From contig JAKABC010000012.1 in NCBI GenBank assembly GCA_021802025.1, forward strand, positions 1 through 20,899: a DNA stretch of 20,899 bases. Direction: 5' to 3'. The position numbers and the translations under genes were made by a program. The DNA comes from Actinomycetes bacterium (GTDB lineage Bacteria; Actinomycetota; Acidimicrobiia; Acidimicrobiales; RAAP-2). How positions within the stretch are numbered: the stretch's first letter is position 1; every line of letters starts with the position of its first letter. Shown piece by piece: positions 14,796-20,899 of the stretch. A model generated the notes under the pieces. That model was not told the origin of the DNA. It made no database searches and worked only from the letters and a program-made list of their open reading frames with translations.

Positions 14796-16382
14796 CTACA
14801 GAGCGCTGTAGTAGACCCGGACCGTCGTGCGGTTCTTGAAGTGCAAGAGCAAGTAGTGGCGGCCGCGGGCGAAGCGGGCCGAGGCGAAGAGGTGCAGCAC
14901 GACCCGCGTGGGGGCCGCCCGTACGACGATCGCACGCACGCCCGGGGCGGTGACGGTGGGCCGTCCGACGAAGTTCACCCCGATGACGGTGATCACGGCC
15001 AGGTGGCCCGGTACGGCCGTGCCCACCTCACGGTGCACCACCGGACGCAGCGAGCCCGACACCTCGAGGCTGAAGTTGAAGTGGCCGATGTCCCCGGCGG
15101 CGTCACTCGTCGTGCCACTCACCGTGTAGGTGCCGGCGTTGAGCGGGCCCGTGGTCGTGACGAGCCCGGTCGTCGAGACGTTCAGCTTCGAGCTCCCGCT
15201 CTGGGTGTAGGTCACCGCGCCGCTGGCGCCACTCGTGGCGAGCTGCACCGAGAAGTGGCTGGAGGAGGCGGCGGTCGTAGACCCCGACATCGGCAGGTTC
15301 TGGCTGATGACGCCGGCCTTCACGGTGAAGGGGAACGAGGCGCTGATCCAGCCGAGCCCGTTGACGGCCGGCCCGCAGGGACTGGTGGTCGAGCCGGGGT
15401 AGGGCGTGAGGTCGAGCTCGCAGACGTAGACCTCGTAGGTCGTGCCCGAGGCCGCGGTCGCCGGGACGGTGATCGTGCCGCTGAGGGCCGGCGGGACGAG
15501 GTCCTTGCCGGTGTAGCAGTCGTTCGAGATCGCCAGGTTCGACGGCGAGGAGATGAGCGGCGTCGTCGAGGCCGGCGCGTACCACAGGACGCTCATCGTG
15601 GCGGTCGGGGCGTTGCCGTAGCCCCCGGCGGTGCACGAGGCGGGCGGCGTCGCCGGGGCGGCGAGGCCCTCGTTGGCCTGGATCAGCTGGATGGCGTCAC
15701 CCCACCAGTAGCCCGTCGCGCCGGCGGCGTCCGCGACGTTGATCGTGCTGCCGGGCGCGCCCGTACTCTGCAGGGCGCTGATCGTCGGGTTGGCCGGCGT
15801 GGTGAGGGCCTGGCTGGCGTACTGGAGCAGGAACTCGCCCCCGGTGACCGGGGTGTTCTGGGCCGTCACCGCCGCGATCGCGCAGCCGAACACGCCGGCG
15901 TTGATCTGGGCCTGGGTCGGCGGGCACTGGGCGTTGGGGTCAGAGGCGCTGTAGGTCGCCGGGATCGCCACGGTGGCCAGCGCACAGTTCGAGCCGGCCG
16001 GACAACCCGTGTCGGTGGCCGAGGGCGCGAACTGGGCGAGGGCGCTCGTGTCGACCTCGCCGGTGGGCACGACGTTCGCGGTGCCGAGGCTCGCGAGCAG
16101 GGTCGCCTCGACGGCCAGGGCGGCCTGGGCGGACTGGTTGCAGTCCAGGGTGATCTGGGTCGAGCCCCCGACGACGCCGGCGATGATCGTGCCGTTGACG
16201 ACCACGCCGGGTCCGGCGCTCACGGCGACCGTGCACACCGGTGCGGCCGTAGCGCGGCCCGCCGGCGCGGCGCCGGCCGGCGCCGCAAACGCGCCGGCGA
16301 CGATCAGCATTGACGACGTCGCGGCCACCACCACGGCTAGGGCACGGGACCCGATACGGCCCCCCCTCGATAGCAGTCTCAT
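14796..16382 (-). CDS. Secreted cysteine-containing protein with Ig-like C-terminal part, function unknown
   Basis: The 528-residue protein starts at an ATG preceded by GGAGGG. It has a signal peptide: basic MRLLSRGGR, a hydrophobic core (ALAVVVAATSSMLIVAGAF) and an AxA-type cleavage region (APAGAAPAGRA) near residue 40. The mature part is rich in Ala, Thr, Ser and Gly with few charges, and has at least ten cysteines, often close together (GCPAGSNC, CPPTQAQINAGVFGC), suggesting disulfides. Residues around 355-445 resemble a putative Ig/cadherin-like module (FSVQLATSGASGAVTYTQSG...LNAGTYTVSGTTSDAAGD). The last 80 residues are basic and beta-rich, like an IPT-type fold (VITVIGVNFVGRPTVTAPG). 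No enzyme motif or sortase signal is seen. It is likely a cell-surface or secreted structural or adhesive protein; this is a guess from composition. Confidence 0.82.
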   Translation of the reverse strand: MRLLSRGGRIGSRALAVVVAATSSMLIVAGAFAAPAGAAPAGRATAAPVCTVAVSAGPGVVVNGTIIAGVVGGSTQITLDCNQSAQAALAVEATLLASLGTANVVPTGEVDTSALAQFAPSATDTGCPAGSNCALATVAIPATYSASDPNAQCPPTQAQINAGVFGCAIAAVTAQNTPVTGGEFLLQYASQALTTPANPTISALQSTGAPGSTINVADAAGATGYWWGDAIQLIQANEGLAAPATPPASCTAGGYGNAPTATMSVLWYAPASTTPLISSPSNLAISNDCYTGKDLVPPALSGTITVPATAASGTTYEVYVCELDLTPYPGSTTSPCGPAVNGLGWISASFPFTVKAGVISQNLPMSGSTTAASSSHFSVQLATSGASGAVTYTQSGSSKLNVSTTGLVTTTGPLNAGTYTVSGTTSDAAGDIGHFNFSLEVSGSLRPVVHREVGTAVPGHLAVITVIGVNFVGRPTVTAPGVRAIVVRAAPTRVVLHLFASARFARGRHYLLLHFKNRTTVRVYYSAL

Positions 16383-16405
16383 TGAGACCCTCCATTCGCG
16401 TACAG

Positions 16406-16424
16406 GGCCGGCACTCGTCCGGCC
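16406..16424 (-). terminator. Short GC-rich hairpin downstream of the iron ABC operon
   Basis: GGCCGG (16406-16411) and CCGGCC (16419-16424) pair around a 7-base loop, about 30 bases past the ATPase stop codon. There is no T-tract and the stem is short, so it may be a weak terminator or only chance in GC-rich DNA. Confidence 0.3.
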
Positions 16425-16430
16425 TGAGTG

Positions 16431-16436
16431 ATGTTA
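16431..16436 (-). promoter_or_regulatory. Candidate -10 box for the secreted-protein gene
   Basis: Read on the minus strand this is TAACAT, the same hexamer as the -10 proposed before the MreB-like gene. Initiation a few bases on would give a leader of about 40 bases containing the GGAGGG ribosome site. The -35 is not recognisable. Confidence 0.35.
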
Positions 16437-16452
16437 CCGAGGTGGGCGCTGG

Positions 16453-17520
16453 TCAGGCCGGTCGCGCCTGAAGGGCGTCTTCTTCCGGGCCCTGGGGCCA
16501 GGCGACGACCGGTCCCGCGACGCGTAGTGCGACGCGCTCACCACGCGCCGGGAGCAGGGAAGGGTTCGCCACGCGCGCGAGCAGGCAGGGGGCGCCCGGG
16601 GTCTCGGGCCGCAGTCGCACCACGGCGTCGTGACCGTAGAACTCGGTGTCGAGGACTTCGGCGTGCGCGGGTCCACCCGAACCGTCGACGACGACCTGCT
16701 CGGGGCGTACCAGTACCCAAACCGCGCCGGGCTTTACGTTGCCCGCGACGTTGAGGTCGCCGAGGGCCGTTACGACGCGGCCGTCGCGGGCCGTGCCGGC
16801 AAGGAGGTTGACCTCGCCGAACTGGCGGGCGAGCTCGGGCGTCGCCGGGTGGGCGTAGAGACGTTCGGGGGTGTCGCACTGGGCGATCCGCCCGTCGCGG
16901 ATGACCGCGACCCGGTCAGCGAGTGACAGCGCCTCGTCCTGATCGTGGGTGACGAGCACCGCGGTGGCCCCGGCCTCGCGGATCACCCGGCGCACGTCGG
17001 TGCGCAGGGCGGCCCGCAGTCCCGCGTCGAGTGAGCTGAAGGGCTCGTCGAGCAGCACGAGGCGCGGGTCGATGGCCAGCCCGCGCGCCAGGGCCACGCG
17101 CTGCTGCTGGCCCCCGGAGAGCTCGTGCGGGTAGCGCCGCCCAAGGTCCGCCAAGCCCACGAGCGACAGCAGCTCGGCGACGCGCGCGCCGCGGCGCTCC
17201 CGGTGCGGGAGGCCAAAGCCCACGTTCTGGGCCACGGTGAGGTGGGGGAAGAGGCTGCCCTCCTGGGGCACGTAGCCGACGTGTCGTCGTTCGGCCGGGA
17301 CGAAAGTGGTGGCGTCGTCGACGGTCTCGCCGTGCACGCGCACGACGCCGGCGTCGGCGCGCTCGAAGCCGGCGATCACGCGCAGGAGCGTCGTCTTACC
17401 ACTACCCGAGGGCCCGAGGACCGCTACGAACTCGCCGCTGCCGATCGCGAGGTCGATCCCGGCCAGGACCGGGGTCGCGCCGTACGCCTTGGTCACGTCG
17501 GTGACCTCGAGGTCCATCAC
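16453..17520 (-). CDS. fbpC: Ferric iron ABC transporter ATP-binding protein
   Basis: The 355-residue ATPase has a full set of motifs: Walker A GPSGSGKTT (36-44), Q-loop Gln86, signature LSGGQQQR (134-141), Walker B LVLLDEP (154-160) and switch His192 in VTHDQDEALS. A TOBE-type C-terminal regulatory domain follows (about 230-345), as in FbpC/PotA-type importers. It powers uptake through the inner membrane from the cytoplasmic face. The gene starts with GTG at 17520 and its first four bases overlap the permease stop (GTGA); an ATG immediately after is also possible. Iron as the substrate is taken from the linked binding protein and the iron box upstream of the operon, since the ATPase alone cannot separate iron from polyamine or molybdate types. 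Confidence 0.93.
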   Translation of the reverse strand: MMDLEVTDVTKAYGATPVLAGIDLAIGSGEFVAVLGPSGSGKTTLLRVIAGFERADAGVVRVHGETVDDATTFVPAERRHVGYVPQEGSLFPHLTVAQNVGFGLPHRERRGARVAELLSLVGLADLGRRYPHELSGGQQQRVALARGLAIDPRLVLLDEPFSSLDAGLRAALRTDVRRVIREAGATAVLVTHDQDEALSLADRVAVIRDGRIAQCDTPERLYAHPATPELARQFGEVNLLAGTARDGRVVTALGDLNVAGNVKPGAVWVLVRPEQVVVDGSGGPAHAEVLDTEFYGHDAVVRLRPETPGAPCLLARVANPSLLPARGERVALRVAGPVVAWPQGPEEDALQARPA

Positions 17521-19121
17521 GACAGCACCCTAGGGTCGAGGACGCTCGCGCGCTGCGTGGGGAGTCGGTCGAAGAACCGTCCGAGCAGGTAGGCCGGGAC
17601 GGCCGCCACGACCATCATCGCCAGGGCGAAGGGTGCGGCCTGACCGTAGGCCAGGTTCTGTTGGTACGCCCAGAACTGGGTGGCCAGGGTCTGGGCGCCC
17701 GTGGGGATGAGGATGAGCGTCGCGGTGAGCTCGGTCACCACCGACAAGAAGACCAGGCAGAACGCGGCGGCGAGTCCCGGCGCGACGAGCGGCAGGGTCA
17801 CCCGCACAAAGACGCGGGCCCGGCTGAGCCCGAGCGAGCCGGCCACCTCCTCGAGGGCGCGGGGCGCCTGGGCGACCGAGGCGCGCACCCCAACGAGGGC
17901 GAGGGGGAAGAACATCAGGGCGTAGGCGAGCACGAGTAGGGGCGCGCTCTGGTAGCCGATCCCCCCGAGGTGCTGCTCGGTGAACGACGAGAGGGCGAGG
18001 GCGATCACCACCCCGGGGACGGCCAGGATGAGCAGCGTGGACTGGGACAGGGCCGAGCGCAGCCGGCTGGGGTGTCGCACCACGAGCAGCGCGATCGGTA
18101 GCGCCATCACCGTGGCGAGCAGCCCCGCCGCCGCCGCGTAGGCGGCGGTCGTCAGGCCGGCGCCGACGAGGGAGTCGCCCGTGAGAGCGCTCGACGTGCC
18201 GCGGGTCATCCAGTACAGGGTGGCCCCGACGGGGACCCCGAGGGCCGCGACCACGAGCGCCACCACGCCGAGCAACGCCACCGCCGTAGCCCGTCCGAGG
18301 TGTTGGGGGGCATGACGGCGTGCCGCCCCGCGCGCGACGCGCGCGCCGTGGCGCTCGCGCACCAGGTTCTGGAACACCAGGGCCACGAGGGACAGCCCGA
18401 CCAGCACCAACGAGAGCGCGCTCGCCGCCGCGAGGTCGAAACCGACCGAGTACTCGCTGAAGATCTCGGTCGTGAAGGTCTGGTAGCCCAGGATCTCGAA
18501 CGCGCCGTACTCGGCGAGGATGACGAGGGTCACGAGCAGGCAGCCGCCCAGGATGGCGCGACGGGCCTGGCCGACGGTGACGCGCCAGAACCGAGCGAGC
18601 CGACCGAGCCCGAGGCTGCGCGCGACTTCCTCGAGTCCGGGGTCGGCTCCGCGAAGGGCGGCCGCCACCGGGAGGTAGACGAGGGGGTAGACAGCCAGGG
18701 TCATGACCAGCACGGCGCCCCAGTAGCCCGTGACGCCCGGGTCGATCGAGGTCCAGCCGAAGCCCACGACGAAGTCGGGGATCGCGAAGGGGACGACGAG
18801 CAGGGCCCCCCAGAGCCGACGCCCCGGCAGGTCCGTGCGCTCGACGAGGTACGCACAGAGAGTGCCGATGATCGCGCACAGCGCAGTCACCACGACGCTG
18901 AGACGCACCGTGTTCCAGAGCAGACTCGCCGTGAGCGAGCGGAAGAGGAGGTGCGCGATCGGCCCCCAGCCCACGCCCGATGCCTGGACGACCAAGAACG
19001 CGAGGGGTCCGGCGAGGGCGAGGACGACAACGGCACTCGCGACGAGAAGTGTTACGGGTCGGCGGCTGCGACGCCCCACCCGAGCCATGGCCACGGGCCG
19101 CGCTGGCGAAAGCACGCTCAC
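17517..19121 (-). CDS. fbpB: Ferric iron ABC transporter permease (two fused BPD-type domains)
   Basis: The 534-residue protein has about twelve hydrophobic segments in two similar halves. Each half carries an EAA-type loop that contacts the ATPase: EEVARSLGLGRLARFWRVTV in the first and EEVAGSLGLSRARVFVRVTLP in the second. This fused layout is standard for FbpB-type ferric iron permeases, so one polypeptide forms the whole channel. The N-terminal tail is basic (RVGRRSRRP) and cytoplasmic. Both ends overlap the neighbours by four bases (GTGA at 19118-19121 and 17517-17520), so the three operon genes are translationally coupled in the order binding protein, permease, ATPase. Confidence 0.94.
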   Translation of the reverse strand: MSVLSPARPVAMARVGRRSRRPVTLLVASAVVVLALAGPLAFLVVQASGVGWGPIAHLLFRSLTASLLWNTVRLSVVVTALCAIIGTLCAYLVERTDLPGRRLWGALLVVPFAIPDFVVGFGWTSIDPGVTGYWGAVLVMTLAVYPLVYLPVAAALRGADPGLEEVARSLGLGRLARFWRVTVGQARRAILGGCLLVTLVILAEYGAFEILGYQTFTTEIFSEYSVGFDLAAASALSLVLVGLSLVALVFQNLVRERHGARVARGAARRHAPQHLGRATAVALLGVVALVVAALGVPVGATLYWMTRGTSSALTGDSLVGAGLTTAAYAAAAGLLATVMALPIALLVVRHPSRLRSALSQSTLLILAVPGVVIALALSSFTEQHLGGIGYQSAPLLVLAYALMFFPLALVGVRASVAQAPRALEEVAGSLGLSRARVFVRVTLPLVAPGLAAAFCLVFLSVVTELTATLILIPTGAQTLATQFWAYQQNLAYGQAAPFALAMMVVAAVPAYLLGRFFDRLPTQRASVLDPRVLS

Positions 19122-20224
19122 AGCAGTTGGGCTTCGCGCAGCAAGCTCACGGCGGTCGAGCCGGTGCCCAGCTGGGCGATCGTGATGGGGTCGGGCTTCA
19201 GCGTGGCGAATGGTGTCTCGGGTTGAACGGTGACCACCCCCGAGGCAAGGGGGTATTCGAAGCTTTCGGAGTGCGCGATGATCTCCTGACCCGCTCGAGA
19301 GACGAGGAAGTGCACCAGGGCGACGGCCGCGCGGCGGTGGTGGGTCGAGGTAAGCACGCCGGCGCCCGACACATCGACCACGTAGCCGGGATCCCTTGGC
19401 GCGAAGGGGGCGAGCGCCGAGTGCATGGCGCCGGCGCCGAGGGTCGCGCGCAGGCGATACCAGTAGTACTGGTCGATCACGGCGAGGCCCACCGCGCCGC
19501 GGTTCACCGCGAGCGTGAGCGCCTCGTTGCTCGAGTAAAGGTGACCCGCGGCGTTCCTTCTCAACCCCTCGAGCCAGGTCAGGGTTCGCGCTCGACCTAC
19601 GGCGCGCATCACGGCGGTGACGATCGGCTGGAAGTCCGTCTCACTCGGGGCGAGCCCGAGCAGGCCCCGGTAGCGAGGCTTGGCGAGCGCCAGGATGCTC
19701 GTGGGCAGCGTTCGCCGTGGGACCATCGTGGGGTTATAGACCATGACGCTCACCCGGGCCGTCACCCCGACCCAGCGGCCGATGGGTGAGTCGAAGCGCG
19801 GCGGGGTGGCCGCCAGCACTCCGCGGGGGAGCGGGGCGAGCAGGCCCCGGCCCTGGAGGTACTCGAGGGCGGGGGAGTTCTCGGCGAAGAACACGTCGGC
19901 CGGTGAGCGCGACCCCTCCTCGACGATCTGGGCGTCGAGGGTGTTCTCGGAGTCGCTGCGGACCAGGACGTGGATACCGGGGTGGACCTTCTCGAAAGCT
20001 GCCACGAGGGCGTCGGTCGTCTGGACGTGCTGGCCGTTATAGAGGGTGATGGTGGTGCCCGACGCCCCTCCGCACGCGCTGAGGGCGAGGGTACCGGCGA
20101 GTAGCGAGAACAGGGGCGTCACAACCCGACGAGCGATGGTGGCGAGGGGTCCCCGAGCGTGTGCGGACTGGATGCCGGGGGCCTGACGCGAGGATGGGCG
20201 ACCCATGGCTACCGGGCGATTCAC
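19118..20224 (-). CDS. fbpA: Ferric iron-binding lipoprotein of the ABC importer
   Basis: The 368-residue protein is a type-2 periplasmic-binding-fold lipoprotein. A long N-terminal tail precedes the signal sequence (RRVVTPLFSLLAGTLALSAC), with lipobox LSAC and lipidated Cys51. The mature part begins ITLYNGQHVQTTDALVAAFEK, typical of FbpA/FutA proteins. Twin tyrosines Tyr253-Tyr254 (DQYYWYRL) occupy the place where family members coordinate Fe(III). It should capture ferric iron outside the membrane and deliver it to the permease. The GTG at 20224 is preferred because it sits seven bases after a TAGCCT -10 box inside an IdeR-type iron box, giving a leaderless, iron-repressed transcript. An ATG at codon 7 would shorten the N-tail by six residues. 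Confidence 0.93.
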   Translation of the reverse strand: MNRPVAMGRPSSRQAPGIQSAHARGPLATIARRVVTPLFSLLAGTLALSACGGASGTTITLYNGQHVQTTDALVAAFEKVHPGIHVLVRSDSENTLDAQIVEEGSRSPADVFFAENSPALEYLQGRGLLAPLPRGVLAATPPRFDSPIGRWVGVTARVSVMVYNPTMVPRRTLPTSILALAKPRYRGLLGLAPSETDFQPIVTAVMRAVGRARTLTWLEGLRRNAAGHLYSSNEALTLAVNRGAVGLAVIDQYYWYRLRATLGAGAMHSALAPFAPRDPGYVVDVSGAGVLTSTHHRRAAVALVHFLVSRAGQEIIAHSESFEYPLASGVVTVQPETPFATLKPDPITIAQLGTGSTAVSLLREAQLL

Positions 20225-20243
20225 TTAGGGCAGGCTAATCGAA
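20225..20243. promoter_or_regulatory. IdeR/DtxR-type iron box over the -10 of the iron importer operon
   Basis: TTAGGGCAGGCTAATCGAA matches the IdeR consensus TTAGGTTAGGCTAACCTAA at 15 of 19 positions. It contains, on the minus strand, a TAGCCT -10 box (20232-20237) that ends seven bases before the GTG at 20224. Iron-loaded IdeR bound here would block initiation, which fits control of an iron uptake operon. Confidence 0.7.
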
Positions 20244-20759
20244 GGCCCCTTTCTCACCGTCGGACTGGAGGCGCCTGACCAGCGGCGACGGTCGCGGCCC
20301 CACAACGGCGGATCCCTGGCCTGTGTTCCTGACGTGAGGCTCGACACGCCGGCCGCGTCGGGGCCATCGCGCGGGGTCTCGTCCCAACGCTATTGGTGGG
20401 TTCGGCGCCTTTGCACCGCGGACCGTCAAGGTCTTCAAACAGAGAGTGAACGGTTACGCTCGGCGGATTCGAGGGGATACCATCTCCGTCCCGGTAGTCA
20501 ATCGTGCCGGATATTCACGTTGGCGGCCCACCGCGCAAGCGCGACGCAAACTCTTAACCGAGCTCCGGGCACAAGGGCACCCAACTCGTGGGCGGCCGGC
20601 GCGTTGCCGTCACGACAGCCGTATCCCAACTCCACACCCGTCTCACCAACCAATCCGTGTGACCAGATCAGGGCCACGCTCGAGGTCTGCGTCACCTTCG
20701 TCGTGTCGCAGCCGGAGTTCTTTGGGCGGGACCCGCGTTGGAAGGCGTCGTGACGCAGG
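20244..20759. other. About 500 bases without a convincing gene
   Basis: This stretch between the iron importer promoter and the initiator tRNA is visibly less GC-rich than the rest. Short open frames exist on both strands, but none has a ribosome site, a -10 box at the right distance, a protein-like composition or a recognisable domain. No repeat, insertion sequence end or array of repeats was seen. It may hold regulatory DNA or a decayed gene, but nothing can be named. Confidence 0.5.
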
Positions 20760-20765
20760 TATAGT
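20738..20765 (+). promoter_or_regulatory. Promoter of the initiator tRNA gene
   Basis: TATAGT (20760-20765) is a five-of-six match to the -10 consensus, and TTGGAA (20738-20743) is a partial -35 at 16 bases. Initiation about seven bases after the -10 would fall just upstream of the mature tRNA 5' end at 20777. Confidence 0.6.
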
Positions 20766-20776
20766 GAGTGATCCAC

Positions 20777-20853
<77 letters not shown>

Positions 20854-20899
20854 TCGAAAGTGGTTCTTCAGGAATCAGCGGGGTAGCCCTCATCTGGCC

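Overview
The window is very GC-rich, and its content (two WhiB-family regulators, a UPF0182 protein, a DivIVA-type coiled-coil protein, frequent GTG starts and TAnnnT -10 boxes) points to an actinomycete. The style of the small secreted and membrane proteins suggests a deep-branching lineage such as Acidimicrobiia; that placement is inference. Genes are packed tightly: two convergent pairs share a single CTAG as both stop codons, a third is one base apart, and same-strand neighbours overlap by four bases.

Left part (1-3620): the 3' part of a von Willebrand factor A protein; a whiB gene; then, on the minus strand, a second whiB followed two bases later by a glutamate formimidoyltransferase-like gene whose 3' end runs antisense into the first whiB; then a small unrecognised gene.

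Middle (3616-13360): an envelope and cell-shape neighbourhood. On the minus strand a translationally coupled pair encodes a membrane-anchored trypsin-fold/PDZ protein and a Zincin_2 (DUF2342) protein, both of which appear to lack catalytic residues. Divergent from them is an MreB-like protein lacking the two residues expected for ATP hydrolysis. Then come a HEAT-repeat protein (minus), a YlbL-type PDZ plus Lon-type (S16) protease with an intact Ser/Lys dyad, a protein joining a DivIVA-like coiled coil to a C-terminal domain like phage minor-head (MuF) proteins, and a large UPF0182 membrane protein. From memory, the UPF0182, YlbL-like and Zincin_2 genes are also neighbours in Mycobacterium tuberculosis (Rv3193c-Rv3195), so this looks like an old actinobacterial block with lineage-specific insertions.

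Right part (13357-20853): a GlcD-type FAD oxidase; a secreted cysteine-containing protein; a perfect 21-bp inverted repeat filling the gap between these two; and a complete ferric-iron ABC importer operon (binding lipoprotein, fused permease, ATPase; every junction a 4-base GTGA overlap). A good match to an IdeR/DtxR iron box sits over the operon's -10 and abuts its GTG start. About 550 bases without a convincing gene then lead to an initiator tRNA-Met with its own promoter.

The most notable points are the DivIVA-MuF fusion, the run of three apparently dead enzyme homologues in adjacent genes (Zincin_2, HtrA-like, MreB-like), and a repeated leaderless promoter layout (TAnnnT box 6-8 bases before the start codon) on at least four genes.
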